DNA from: Dyadobacter flavalbus
GTDB lineage: Bacteria > Bacteroidota > Bacteroidia > Cytophagales > Spirosomataceae
Direction of reading: 5' to 3'
Assembly: GCF_006149045.1 (NCBI RefSeq)
Contig: NZ_VBSN01000073.1
Location: 124,001 to 188,000, forward strand
Length of the DNA: 64,000 nucleotides
Position 1 is the stretch's first letter. Each line of letters opens with the position of its first letter. A model generated the notes under the pieces. It saw only the letters and a program-made list of their open reading frames with translations, made no database searches and was not told where the DNA came from. The translations under genes were made by a program, and so were the position numbers. Positions 1 through 8,801 of this stretch are shown piece by piece.

Positions 1-1039
1 TTGCGAATCTGCAACAGAAGCGCTGGAATTGCTTGCAGATGAAATGCCGGACCTTATTCTTTCAGATTATGACATGCCTGAAATGAACGGATTTGATTTC
101 CGGCAGGCCGTTCTGCATAATCCGAACCTGAAAGATATTCCGTTTGTATTCCTGACTTCCATCACCGACGATTCGCTGATGCTGGAAGGGCTGAACATGT
201 ATGCGCTGGACTTTATCAACAAGGAAACGCCGATGGCGGTCATTATTTCCAAGCTCAACAATATCATTACATCCCTTCAGAACGAGCATGTAAGGTCCGT
301 ACATGAACTTAAGATTGCTGCCGAAACGCTGAACGTCAAATCCATGCCGGTGCAGGACCCCAAAGTTGCGGGTTTCCGGGTTCATTTCTGGCACAAAGGA
401 TTCCGTGGTTATCCCGGCGGTGATTTCATTGATTTCGTACAGGTTGACGAACGTTTCTGCTTTGCTTTTCTGGGCGATATCATGGGAAAAAAATGGAAAG
501 CTTGGTTTTTCACATTCGGTTTTTTAAGCTATATCCGCGCTGCAATCCGTTTCTGCGTGCTGGATAACGATTATGCAATTGATACCATCATGCAGAAAAT
601 CAACAAGCTGGTTTATCTGGACGACAGTCTGGAAAGTATTTTGTCCAGCTTGTCGCTGCTGCTGCTCGACAGTCATACCGGAGAAGTGCATTACTCCGGG
701 GCGGGAGATCTTCCGCTTGTGAATTTTGAACCTTCACTGGACAGCGTTTCAACCATTATGTCTTCCGGCCTGCTGCTCGGGCTGATGGAAGAAGGCATGT
801 ACGACAAACAGGTCATTAAAATGAAATCCGGGGACCAGATCGTGCTTTTTACAGACGGCATGATCGATATACCTTCGGATGGCTCCAAAAAAAGTGATTA
901 TCCTTTTTTTGTAGACAAGATCAGTCCTTATCTCGGCAGAACAGACAGTTTTGAACTCATCAAGAAGCAGGTTCTGTCGACGATCAACGATGGCAACCAA
1001 ATGGACGACGCAAGCATTATTTTTATCGAAAAACAATAA
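1..1039 (+). CDS. Receiver-PP2C (RsbU/SpoIIE-type) response regulator phosphatase, 5' truncated
   Basis: The gene runs in from upstream: the frame is open from base 2, and the first ATG-like codon lies inside the receiver domain, so the true start is outside the window. The receiver phosphoacceptor is the Asp in SDYDMPEMNG (bases 65-67). A SpoIIE/PP2C phosphatase domain follows, with the metal-binding motifs PGGDFIDF (near 411-434), GDIMGKKW (near 475), LFTDGMID and the terminal DDASIIFI. The family dephosphorylates STAS anti-sigma-factor antagonists, with activity gated by receiver phosphorylation. Nine bases separate it from the STAS gene and three more reach an RsbW-like kinase, so this is a complete partner-switching cassette. 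All catalytic aspartates I can check are present. Its sensor kinase is not visible, and neither is the final target, which need not be a sigma factor in Bacteroidota. Confidence 0.9.
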   Translation, partial: CESATEALELLADEMPDLILSDYDMPEMNGFDFRQAVLHNPNLKDIPFVFLTSITDDSLMLEGLNMYALDFINKETPMAVIISKLNNIITSLQNEHVRSVHELKIAAETLNVKSMPVQDPKVAGFRVHFWHKGFRGYPGGDFIDFVQVDERFCFAFLGDIMGKKWKAWFFTFGFLSYIRAAIRFCVLDNDYAIDTIMQKINKLVYLDDSLESILSSLSLLLLDSHTGEVHYSGAGDLPLVNFEPSLDSVSTIMSSGLLLGLMEEGMYDKQVIKMKSGDQIVLFTDGMIDIPSDGSKKSDYPFFVDKISPYLGRTDSFELIKKQVLSTINDGNQMDDASIIFIEKQ

Positions 1040-1047
1040 TATACCCT

Positions 1048-1386
1048 ATGGTACTTCAAGTTAATGCCCTTTCAGATGTAGTACAGGCAACTATTTTGCC
1101 GGAAGAAGCCAGCCTTGCAAATGCAGACATGTTCAAGGAAGAGATGATCACACTCATAGCCGGCGGCACGAAGCTCGTTATCCTGAGCTTTGAAAATGTA
1201 AATTATATCGACAGTTCCTTTCTGGGCAGCCTCGTTGTGGCTCTGAAATATGCCATGCCGCGAAAGGTGGATATTTACCTTGTTGCCCTGAAACCGGATG
1301 TCAAAAATCTGCTGACCCTGATCAGAATGGATAAAGTCTTCAAGATTTTCAAAGACTACAAGCAGGCAATGGAAACAATAAACTAG
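1048..1386 (+). CDS. STAS-domain anti-sigma factor antagonist (RsbV/SpoIIAA-like)
   Basis: This 112-residue protein is a single STAS domain, the usual length for RsbV/SpoIIAA proteins. The signature is IDSSFLGSLV at residues 54-63, where S56 or S57 should be the phosphorylated serine. In this family the unphosphorylated form binds the RsbW-like kinase and frees that kinase's other partner; the upstream PP2C protein resets it by dephosphorylation. It lies between the phosphatase (9-base gap) and the kinase (3-base gap), so the three are almost certainly co-transcribed. What the switch controls is not shown by the sequence; the exopolysaccharide genes downstream are the obvious candidate. A general anti-anti-sigma label is safe, a SigB-type role is not. 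Confidence 0.9.
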   Translation: MVLQVNALSDVVQATILPEEASLANADMFKEEMITLIAGGTKLVILSFENVNYIDSSFLGSLVVALKYAMPRKVDIYLVALKPDVKNLLTLIRMDKVFKIFKDYKQAMETIN

Positions 1387-1389
1387 ATC

Positions 1390-1974
1390 ATGAAAGTGGA
1401 AGCAGGTAAGATTAATATTGTTTTTAAATGTGACCGGGAAGAAATTCCCGGGATTGTAAATCTATGCCTTGATCATATCAGGAAAGAAACACACGTCAAG
1501 CCTGTGGATCTGTTGACGCTTGCAAAGCTGAAATGGATTATAACCGAACTACTTACCAATGCCGTAAAGCATTCGGGCATGGAAGAATGCACGCTTACTT
1601 TCGAGCACGATACCGAACAGCTCGTCCTTGAAAAGGAAGACACGGGAAAACCGCTGATGCTCTTTGAAAACAACAGCGGCAAAGTGATAACCTGGCCGCT
1701 GTCCGGCTTGTCCGAACCACTGGAATTCCAGATTTATCATAACGGAACGGATTCACTTAAGGTACGGAGTACAGAACCGGACGGCGCAGCTTTTTTTGTT
1801 GAACACCTTGATGATGTACAAATGCCCGGGCTGCTTATTGATACAAGCGAGCATTTCGGGCTGCTGATCATGACCAAAGCATCTGATGAATTCACCTATA
1901 CATACGATCCCATTTTGAAAACCAACCGGTTCAGAAGCATCATTTATCTGAAAAACAGTGACTATGAAGCATAG
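1390..1974 (+). CDS. RsbW-like serine kinase / anti-sigma regulatory ATPase
   Basis: This 194-residue protein has a GHKL ATPase fold of the HATPase_c_2 (RsbW/SpoIIAB) type. The N-box is ITELLTNAVKHS with E53 and N57, and the G1 box is EDTGKP with D84; a weaker G2-like stretch is HFGLLIMTKASDEF. These proteins bind a partner and are neutralised by an unphosphorylated STAS protein, which they also phosphorylate. At 194 residues it is longer than a minimal RsbW (about 140-160): the segment after D84 carries an insertion of unknown role. The gene is the third of the partner-switching cassette and overlaps the start of the downstream acyltransferase by 11 bases, which ties the cassette to a surface-polysaccharide gene. 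The target is unknown. Confidence 0.85.
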   Translation: MKVEAGKINIVFKCDREEIPGIVNLCLDHIRKETHVKPVDLLTLAKLKWIITELLTNAVKHSGMEECTLTFEHDTEQLVLEKEDTGKPLMLFENNSGKVITWPLSGLSEPLEFQIYHNGTDSLKVRSTEPDGAAFFVEHLDDVQMPGLLIDTSEHFGLLIMTKASDEFTYTYDPILKTNRFRSIIYLKNSDYEA

Positions 1975-3076
1975 GTTTGAAGTACTTGACATTTTTCGCG
2001 GTCTGTTTGCGACGCTGGTCTTCATGTTTCACCTGGGCCCGTTTGCAGAAACGCCCGTGCTGAACAACAGCTTTGTGGAAAATTCCGACATGTTTGTCGA
2101 TTTCTTCTTTGTGCTGAGCGGATTTGTAATTGCTTACAGTTATCAATCCCTTTCCGACTGGCAGCAGTTCAGGCTTTTTATCACCAAACGCATTTACAGG
2201 ATTTACCCGCTGCATCTGTTCATGCTGCTGGCTTTTGTGGGAATGGAAGTTGCCAAAAATCTGCTGAACCCTTACGTCAAGGTAAATAACCTGGTTAATC
2301 CGGCCAATAATGTCACTACTTTTTTTACATCTCTTTTTCTGATCAATTCCACGCCGGTTCCGGGCGTCAGGGATGTAAGCTGGAACATTCCGAGCTGGTC
2401 AATCAGTGCAGAAATGATGGCTTATCTTGTCTTCGGAAGTCTGCTGGTTTTCATTCACAGCGCGCGCCAGTTCAGCCGCAGAAATTTTTTCTATGCACTG
2501 ATTATCCTGGTTTGTCTGGCTGGATTGTCCGCAGTTTCTGGAAGTTTACAGATCAATTACAGCTTTGATTACGGCTTTCTGCGGGGCATACTCGGCTTTT
2601 TTACCGGTGCAATCTGTTTCAACCTGTTCAGTAATACGCATCACCGTGTACGCACCTGGCCTTCGTTCTTTTTTTCTGCTGCGGAACTGGCAACGCTTGT
2701 GCTGATTACGGTTTGTATCTGTTACGGAGAAATTATGAAGCCGCTCGGTGCTGTCTTTGAAGTGTTGTTTTTTGTTTGCATTTACACTTTTTCATTTGAA
2801 AAAGGCTTTATATCGGCCATGCTGAAAAAAGCCGGCTTACTGCATAACCTCGGAAAGTACTCCTACTCGATTTACATGACGCACGCCTTGATGATCAGCC
2901 TTTTCAACGTGCTGTTCATCCGCATCCTCAAATTTCCGCCCAGTGCATATTCCTATCTTTTTATCCTGAATTTCGTACTGATCTATCTCGTTTCTTCCTG
3001 GACTTACAAGAATATTGAAATGCGGTTCCAGTACAGGAAGACGAAAGTTCCTGCAAAACAAACGGATGCAGCATGA
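1964..3076 (+). CDS. Acyltransferase family 3 membrane protein (OafA/YrhL-like)
   Basis: This roughly 370-residue integral membrane protein has the acyltransferase-3 pattern: a start of the type FEVLDIFRGLFA followed by FMFHLGPF carrying the conserved His, then DFFFVLSGFVIAYSY, and about ten hydrophobic segments. Family members O-acetylate or O-succinylate cell-surface sugars, moving an acyl group across the inner membrane. I prefer the ATG at 1964; a GTG at 1958 adds two residues. The gene overlaps the end of the RsbW-like gene by 11 bases, suggesting translational coupling, and it converges on the flippase gene at 3086. In this setting it most likely decorates the exopolysaccharide made by the neighbouring glycosyltransferases. 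The acceptor sugar cannot be read from the sequence. Confidence 0.9.
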   Translation: MKHRFEVLDIFRGLFATLVFMFHLGPFAETPVLNNSFVENSDMFVDFFFVLSGFVIAYSYQSLSDWQQFRLFITKRIYRIYPLHLFMLLAFVGMEVAKNLLNPYVKVNNLVNPANNVTTFFTSLFLINSTPVPGVRDVSWNIPSWSISAEMMAYLVFGSLLVFIHSARQFSRRNFFYALIILVCLAGLSAVSGSLQINYSFDYGFLRGILGFFTGAICFNLFSNTHHRVRTWPSFFFSAAELATLVLITVCICYGEIMKPLGAVFEVLFFVCIYTFSFEKGFISAMLKKAGLLHNLGKYSYSIYMTHALMISLFNVLFIRILKFPPSAYSYLFILNFVLIYLVSSWTYKNIEMRFQYRKTKVPAKQTDAA

Positions 3077-3085
3077 AGTCAGCAA

Positions 3086-4426
3086 TCAGTTTCTGGCTAG
3101 TTTCAGCCAGTAGGTTTTAACAAGGTTTACAGCCTCCGAATAACCCGTTGTAAATACACTCATGATGCTGAAAGGCTCAAAGCGGTTAAGCCCCCAGTAA
3201 CCGATCCCCACGCCGATCAGCGTCGGCACAATTCCTGCAATGGCCACGCCGTATACATTTCCTGTCAGGTAAATTCCGGCAAAAGAAGCCGTTACACTTC
3301 CCGCAAGCATTAAAAGCACTTTTATGAAATTGATCTTGGGCTGATGGATTACATCCAGCGTCAGGGCAAAAAACCGGTCGAGCGGATAAAGCAGCGCAAA
3401 AGTCATAAACAGGCGCATGATATTGGCCGCTTCACTGTGTACGTACTTGCTTCCGCCAATGATACTGATGGCAACGTCGGCAAGTGCCACGGCACCCAGG
3501 CAAGCCGGCAGCAAAGCAACCGTAATCAGGCCCGTATACCTTTTCATTGTCTCGATGACCTTTGCTTTGTTGCCTTCATTGTATGCCGCGGACAACTCGG
3601 GCATTCCCGTTGCGGCAAAACTTCTGAGCGGAATTTCAATGATTTCCATAAGCCGCTGGCCGAGGTTGAAAACGGCCAGTGCCGCAGGCCCGAGCATAAA
3701 GTTGATGATCATGGTATTGGACGTCCCGAAAAGGTTGGAGCTTAGCGTAGTCCCGACGCTGTATTTACCAAAATGAAAAATTTCACTGATCGTTGCCCAC
3801 GTCCGGTCTTTGAACATGGCAATCCGCGACCAGCCCATGAAAATGGCAAAGAGGCTCGTCATGGCCGCACCGCCCAGATATGCATAAATAATATTCTGCA
3901 GATTGGCTGTTTTGGTCAGTGCCATGATAATCACAAACAGTATGAACACACCCTGGCTCAGAAACCGGATGCATAGCAGCTGATCAAAGCGCTGCTCGGC
4001 CTGTACGACGCAGGAAGCAATAAATGAAGGAAGTGACGCTACATAAATTATCCCGAACCATTCTACAAACAAAACAAGTGAGGGATTTTTGAAATAGGAA
4101 GAAAACAGATAGGCAGGAACATTCAGGATCACCAGAACCAGCGTGATGGCACCGCCGATAAACCATGCCGAACCGACCACTTCCGCTTTTCTGGCCGTAG
4201 CGGCGCCTGCATAAAACTTGATAAAGGCAGTCGTAAGAAAACCCGAGCGAAAGGTATCCACGAGCAGCAAAATAGACAGAAAAAACACCCACATTCCGAT
4301 ACTTGCAACCGGAAGCGCACGATACAGGATGATCATGTTAAGCATTCCCAATACAGACATGATGCCGTTCCCGGCCAGCGAAAGAAAATGTTTGTTCCTG
4401 AACTTCTGTAAAAGCTGAATGGCCAT
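3086..4426 (-). CDS. Oligosaccharide flippase, Wzx/MATE-like polysaccharide transporter
   Basis: This 446-residue, very hydrophobic protein has the spacing of twelve or more membrane segments typical of the polysaccharide-biosynthesis (Wzx/RfbX, MOP superfamily) flippases. The N-terminus FLSLAGNGIMSVLGMLN and a central FGKYSVGTTLSSNLFGTSN are family-like. Wzx proteins move undecaprenyl-diphosphate-linked repeat units from the inner to the outer face of the inner membrane, where a Wzy polymerase acts. Here the Wzy-type protein is encoded at 13513-15021, so this is the probable flippase of the same pathway. The gene stands alone on the minus strand and diverges from the GT39 gene across a 168-base AT-rich gap, which should hold its promoter. 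Substrate specificity is not predictable. Confidence 0.88.
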   Translation of the reverse strand: MAIQLLQKFRNKHFLSLAGNGIMSVLGMLNMIILYRALPVASIGMWVFFLSILLLVDTFRSGFLTTAFIKFYAGAATARKAEVVGSAWFIGGAITLVLVILNVPAYLFSSYFKNPSLVLFVEWFGIIYVASLPSFIASCVVQAEQRFDQLLCIRFLSQGVFILFVIIMALTKTANLQNIIYAYLGGAAMTSLFAIFMGWSRIAMFKDRTWATISEIFHFGKYSVGTTLSSNLFGTSNTMIINFMLGPAALAVFNLGQRLMEIIEIPLRSFAATGMPELSAAYNEGNKAKVIETMKRYTGLITVALLPACLGAVALADVAISIIGGSKYVHSEAANIMRLFMTFALLYPLDRFFALTLDVIHQPKINFIKVLLMLAGSVTASFAGIYLTGNVYGVAIAGIVPTLIGVGIGYWGLNRFEPFSIMSVFTTGYSEAVNLVKTYWLKLARN

Positions 4427-4594
4427 GTAACGCTGAATGTGACAGTTAGTAATCTATTTAACGGCGCAGCACAAATATGTAATTTTTTTTAATGAGATAT
4501 TATTGACACTGCGAATTATTTCCACAAATAATTTAATTAATTTGCCTAATGATTAGATTCTTGGCTACGTTCCGAATTAATACATTGGTGCTCT
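4427..4594. promoter_or_regulatory. Divergent intergenic region between flippase and GT39 genes
   Basis: This 168-base AT-rich gap separates the minus-strand flippase start from the plus-strand GT39 start, so both promoters should lie here. On the plus strand there is TTGACA near 4503 and an AT-rich block ending in TAATTTG near 4536. The latter resembles but does not match the Bacteroidota -7 consensus TAnnTTTG. No ribosome-binding site is visible. I cannot fix a transcription start. Confidence 0.35.
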
Positions 4595-6247
4595 ATGATA
4601 ACCAAAACTTTTACACCTGTTAAAAATTCACAAAGGAGTCATACCATACTGCTGTCCGTTATTCTGCTTTCAGGGATTTTCCTGCGTGTCTTCCACTATT
4701 TTGATAACCGCTCATTATGGGAGGATGAGGTTTTCTTGGCTTCCAGTCTTATTCATATGGATTTCATCCAGCTTGCTACCTTGCCGCTGGAATACCAGCA
4801 AAGAGCTCCGATCGGCTTTTTGTGGCTTTCGCGCCTGGGCGTGGTGCTTTTTGGAAAGAAAGAACTGGCATTACGGCTTTTTCCGTTTTTATGCGGCATT
4901 GCATCTTTACTTCTTTTTGTTCCGGTTGCCAGGCATTTTCTGCGTTCGGGCCGCAGTATCGTGTCAGCGGTGTTCATTGCAGCGTTCGCCCCGCCGCTGG
5001 TTTATCATGCCGTGGAAGTAAAACAGTATGGAACGGAGTTTCTGGCAACGGTTCTCTGCCTGCTCCTGTACATAAATTATTTTGGAAAAACCGATGTAGA
5101 TAAGCTGGTGCTCTGGGGCTTGGGCGGAGCTGCCATACTCTGGTTTTCGTTTTCGTCCCTGTTTATCCTGGCAGGAATGGGCGGGGCCGTTGCACTGACC
5201 TGCATGGTCCGGAAAGACTGGAAAATGTTCTTTTTATACCTCATTCCGTTTTCCTTGTGGCTCTTCAGCTTCGTCATTCAGTATGTATTTTTTATCAGCC
5301 GGTTTCCGGAAGAAGAATGGCTGGTGCAGTTCTGGCGCAACCGGGAAGCTTTTATGCCGTTTCCGCCGCGGTCGCTGCACGATGTGCTCTGGCATTTGAA
5401 CCAGATTTATTCTCTGGTCCGATACCCGATCGGGCTATCCTGGTTTGACCTCGATTATGAGCACGATTACAGTCCGGTTACCCGGATTCTGGCAAGGGTT
5501 CCGTTTCTTCCGATTGTAGTCGGCATCATCGGGCTGGCCGCACTGTTTTTCCGCCAGAAGCGGCATTTGCTTTTATTTTCGATGCCGGTCATACTTGCGC
5601 TGGCGGCATCCTCGCTGGAATTTTATCCTTTAAGGGAAAGACTGACCCTGTTCCTTGCACCGATTTTCATTCTTGTGATTGCAAAAGGCGTGGAAAGGAT
5701 TGATGCTTTCAAAATTTCATCCAATGCAAAAACATGGATCGCAGCCATTCTGCTTGCTGCTCCGCTCATGAATTCCGTCATGCAGGTCTGGAACACAAGT
5801 CTTTTCGGCAGTTACAAAAAATCCGTGCAGCGCGAAGTCATGCAGAACATCCAGAACCAGTACCGCGAAAACGATGTGGTGTATGTATACTGGAACGACC
5901 TGCCTTCATTCCGTTATTATGAAGAAGCTTATGATTTCAGGTTCAATACCATTTACGGCAGCGACGTACGCCAGGCTTCCAGCAATTTCAGCAGCTACTT
6001 TAAAAACATGTCAGCCGATTTCGAAAAATTCCAGGGTCATAAAAGGCTCTGGTATGTGTACAGGCCCTATAACGGACTGAAGCTTGGCGATATAGAAAAC
6101 GAACCGCAATGGTATTATCACAATGTAGACGCCGTCAGGAAGGTATTAAGGCACATCTCCGGAATGGGCACTTTACAGGAAGTATTTCCGTCGGGGAAGT
6201 CAACTTACGATGTTAAAGTCTGTCTGTTCGGGCTTTCGCCGCAGTAA
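4595..6247 (+). CDS. Membrane glycosyltransferase, GT39/ArnT-like (GT-C fold)
   Basis: This 550-residue protein has 9-12 hydrophobic segments and a C-terminal soluble part. The first periplasmic loop contains RSLWEDEVFLASSL, matching the acidic-residue motif of GT39/GT83 GT-C enzymes (protein mannosyltransferase, ArnT), followed by QQRAPIGFLWLSRL. Such enzymes use polyprenyl-phosphate sugars and transfer on the periplasmic side. The C-terminal 150 residues, rich in Tyr and Trp, form a soluble domain without a clear name. It begins a plus-strand run of four glycosyltransferases and a hybrid kinase (4595-11408). It could add a side sugar to the exopolysaccharide or glycosylate a lipid or protein; the sequence does not decide. 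The fold assignment is firm, the substrate open. Confidence 0.85.
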   Translation: MITKTFTPVKNSQRSHTILLSVILLSGIFLRVFHYFDNRSLWEDEVFLASSLIHMDFIQLATLPLEYQQRAPIGFLWLSRLGVVLFGKKELALRLFPFLCGIASLLLFVPVARHFLRSGRSIVSAVFIAAFAPPLVYHAVEVKQYGTEFLATVLCLLLYINYFGKTDVDKLVLWGLGGAAILWFSFSSLFILAGMGGAVALTCMVRKDWKMFFLYLIPFSLWLFSFVIQYVFFISRFPEEEWLVQFWRNREAFMPFPPRSLHDVLWHLNQIYSLVRYPIGLSWFDLDYEHDYSPVTRILARVPFLPIVVGIIGLAALFFRQKRHLLLFSMPVILALAASSLEFYPLRERLTLFLAPIFILVIAKGVERIDAFKISSNAKTWIAAILLAAPLMNSVMQVWNTSLFGSYKKSVQREVMQNIQNQYRENDVVYVYWNDLPSFRYYEEAYDFRFNTIYGSDVRQASSNFSSYFKNMSADFEKFQGHKRLWYVYRPYNGLKLGDIENEPQWYYHNVDAVRKVLRHISGMGTLQEVFPSGKSTYDVKVCLFGLSPQ

Positions 6248-6295
6248 GACTTAAGTTGTCCTGAAATTTTGTTAAAACCTTTTCAATGTTGAAAC

Positions 6296-7171
6296 ATGAG
6301 TTTATTTGGTTTGCCTAAATGGATCCAGCCGCACCTTTTCAAGAACAAGAAATTCAAGGATCTTACCGGTTCCGAAATTGAAAATCTTAGAAGGACAATC
6401 AGCCGCTTCAAGGCTGAAAAACCGGATGTTTCGGTTGTAATTCCTGCATGGAACGAAGAAAACAACATTTACAGGACACTTTCTTCGCTTTCCAACAGCC
6501 GTACAAAATACATGGTGGAAATTGTGGTGATCAACAATAATTCTACGGACGGCACACAAAATGTGCTTGATACGCTGGGCGTCCGCAATTACATGCAGCC
6601 TGTTCAGGGAACGCCCTTTGCCCGCCAAATGGGCCTCGAACTGGCACGCGGCAAATACCATTTATGCGCAGATTCGGACACTTTTTACCCGCCCGACTGG
6701 ATTGACCTGATGGTGGCGCCCATGGTGAAGGATTCCAACATTACAGGCGTTTACGGAAATTATTCCTTTATCCCGCCCGAAAACCAGGGAAGGTTCGGGT
6801 TATGGCTGTACGAGCTTTTTGCCGGCATGATGATCCGAATCCGCAAAAGAAACCGGGAATACCTGAATGTTTACGGGTTCAATATGGGGTTTGTAACGCA
6901 GATCGGGCGCGATACCGGCGGCTTCAAGGTAAGCGGTTCCAGAATTTACGCCAACATTGTCGGAAGCGATTACGAGAATGAAGCCGAAGACGGACGCATG
7001 GCGCTGAACCTCAAAAAAGCAGGAAAACTGAAAATGGTGACTTCTTCCAGTGCAACCGTTTACACGTCTCCGCGCCGGCTGCTGGACGACGGAAGCATTG
7101 CCAATGCTTTTTTCAACAGGGCCGGCAGACAGCTGAAAGGCATGCGCGATTATCTCTCTCTTTCCAATTAA
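6296..7171 (+). CDS. Glycosyltransferase family 2
   Basis: This 291-residue GT-A enzyme has the nucleotide-sugar binding start VSVVIPAWNEENNIYRTL, the segment VVINNNSTDGT and a metal-binding DSD in CADSDTFYPPDW. The C-terminal half has DTGGF and an acidic EAEDGRMALNLKKAGKL acceptor region, usual for inverting GT2 enzymes. No strong membrane segment is evident, so it is probably a cytoplasmic enzyme that adds one sugar to the lipid-linked repeat unit. It lies 48 bases after the GT39 gene and 3 bases before the next GT2 gene, so the group is probably an operon. Donor and linkage are unknown. Confidence 0.9.
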   Translation: MSLFGLPKWIQPHLFKNKKFKDLTGSEIENLRRTISRFKAEKPDVSVVIPAWNEENNIYRTLSSLSNSRTKYMVEIVVINNNSTDGTQNVLDTLGVRNYMQPVQGTPFARQMGLELARGKYHLCADSDTFYPPDWIDLMVAPMVKDSNITGVYGNYSFIPPENQGRFGLWLYELFAGMMIRIRKRNREYLNVYGFNMGFVTQIGRDTGGFKVSGSRIYANIVGSDYENEAEDGRMALNLKKAGKLKMVTSSSATVYTSPRRLLDDGSIANAFFNRAGRQLKGMRDYLSLSN

Positions 7172-7174
7172 GCT

Positions 7175-7951
7175 ATGGAATACCATTTCCCCGATACTAC
7201 TTTACTGATTACGCATTATAACCGGAGCGGTTCACTGGAACGGCTGCTGGCTACTTTTGAAGGTCTCGGATGCCGGTTCGGCGACATTGTCGTTTCCGAC
7301 GACGGAAGCAGGCCGGAGCATCTGGACAAGGTGGTCGCGATGAAAAACCGCTATGCGTTCCGGCTGATCACTACGCCTGTCAACAAAGGCCTAGGCAACA
7401 ACATCAACAAAGGCCAGGATGCCGTAAAGACGCCTTATACCCTGTATGTACAGGAAGATTTTCAGCCGTCGGATATTTTCCCGGGCCATTTTCAGGATGC
7501 ACTTGGCTTCATGCAGGAAGATCCGGCGTGGGATATTGTCCGGTTTTATGCCTACTTCTCCTATCCTACACTGAAACCGTTCAAAAAAGGTTTTTCAGAA
7601 ATGGTTTATACTTTCTGGGATATGAATCATTTGAAATTCTATTATTACAGCGATCATCCGCATTTGCGGCGCAGCAATTTTCTGGAAAAATTCGGAAGGT
7701 ACCCGGAAGGGATCAAAGGCGACCTGACGGAATACAAAATGGCTGTCAGTTTTCTTCAGAAAAAGGGAAAAGGACTGTTCTTCAACGATTTTACCAGATT
7801 ATTTTACCAGAAAAACTCTTCCGACGAACCCAGTACCATGGAAAGGCCTAACTGGAGACTGAGCAGCAATCCGCTCATCAAATTATCACGCCTGCTGTAT
7901 CTGCGTTACCGCTGGCTGAAAAATTCCCTGGATCTGGTATTTATGAAGTGA
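7175..7951 (+). CDS. Glycosyltransferase family 2, tandem copy A
   Basis: This 258-residue GT2-like enzyme starts with DTTLLITHYNRSGSLERLL and IVVSDDGSRPEH, the usual GT-A nucleotide-binding elements. Where most GT2 enzymes have a DxD it reads LYVQEDFQPSDIF, so Glu-Asp probably fills the metal-binding role. The C-terminal half carries YSDHPHLRRSNFLEKFGRYP and a final basic helix. It is closely similar to the next gene through nearly its whole length (shared THYNRS, NKGLGNNINKGQDAVKTP, YVQEDF and SDHPHLRRS), so the two are recent tandem duplicates. Three bases separate it from the preceding GT2 gene. Substrate unknown; the two copies may add consecutive similar sugars. Confidence 0.88.
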   Translation: MEYHFPDTTLLITHYNRSGSLERLLATFEGLGCRFGDIVVSDDGSRPEHLDKVVAMKNRYAFRLITTPVNKGLGNNINKGQDAVKTPYTLYVQEDFQPSDIFPGHFQDALGFMQEDPAWDIVRFYAYFSYPTLKPFKKGFSEMVYTFWDMNHLKFYYYSDHPHLRRSNFLEKFGRYPEGIKGDLTEYKMAVSFLQKKGKGLFFNDFTRLFYQKNSSDEPSTMERPNWRLSSNPLIKLSRLLYLRYRWLKNSLDLVFMK

Positions 7952-7970
7952 ACAGCGCCGACTGACTATT

Positions 7971-8738
7971 ATGAAAAAAGACTACTATTTTAAGGATGTG
8001 ACGCTTCTGATCACACATTACAACCGGAGCCAGTCACTGGAACAGCTTCTGAAATCCTTTGTACAGCTCGGCTGCCGGTTTGAAGACATTGTGGTTTCCG
8101 ATGACGGCAGCAAGCCGGAGCATCAGGAATATCTCCGGACGTTACAGCCGGCATACGGGTTCAGGCTGATTACCACGCCCGCAAACAAAGGGCTTGGCAA
8201 CAACATCAACAAAGGGCAGGATGCCGTGAAAACGCCGCTTACCTTGTATGTGCAGGAAGATTTTACGCCTGCCGCCATTTTCCCGGAAAGCTTTATAAAT
8301 GCACTGAACATCATCAACCGCAGGCCGGAAATAGATGTTGTACGTTTTTACGCCTATTTTCTTTATCCTTACCTGAAAAACCCGGAGAACAACTATTACG
8401 AAATGGCCTTCCATGTGCTGAAACCGGGCTATAAAAAATTTTATGTTTACAGCGATCATCCGCATCTGCGGCGCAGCAGCTTTTTTGATAAATTCGGAAG
8501 ATACATGGAAGGTCAGAAAGGTGATGTTACGGAATACGGCATGATGATGTCGTTTCTGAAAAATAACGGGAAAGCCGTGTTTTACAAAGACTATAAAGAC
8601 CTGTTTCTACAGAAAAATTCCGAAGCCGAACCCAGTACGATGAAGCGGAACATATGGCGGGAAAGCGACAATTTTTTTCTGACGCAGTTAAGACATCTTT
8701 ACAGGCACTTGAAATTCAACTTTGATTATATGGTCTGA
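7971..8738 (+). CDS. Glycosyltransferase family 2, tandem copy B
   Basis: This 255-residue paralogue of the preceding gene has the same order of motifs: DVTLLITHYNRSQSLEQLL, IVVSDDGSKPEH, LYVQEDFTPAAIF and YSDHPHLRRSSFFDKFGRY. Divergence is concentrated in the middle (acceptor-side segment NPENNYYEMAFHVLKPGYKK) and at the C-terminus, the pattern expected if donor use is kept and acceptor use has shifted. The 19-base gap to copy A suggests the same transcript. The strong nucleotide-level similarity between the copies could allow recombination and loss of one. The family call is firm, the role in EPS assembly is inferred from neighbours. Confidence 0.88.
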   Translation: MKKDYYFKDVTLLITHYNRSQSLEQLLKSFVQLGCRFEDIVVSDDGSKPEHQEYLRTLQPAYGFRLITTPANKGLGNNINKGQDAVKTPLTLYVQEDFTPAAIFPESFINALNIINRRPEIDVVRFYAYFLYPYLKNPENNYYEMAFHVLKPGYKKFYVYSDHPHLRRSSFFDKFGRYMEGQKGDVTEYGMMMSFLKNNGKAVFYKDYKDLFLQKNSEAEPSTMKRNIWRESDNFFLTQLRHLYRHLKFNFDYMV

Positions 8739-8801
8739 TTCCGGCAGCATCCATGCAAATGCAATCAGGTTTACAGTTACAGCTCAATCATTTACAGGTT
8801 T

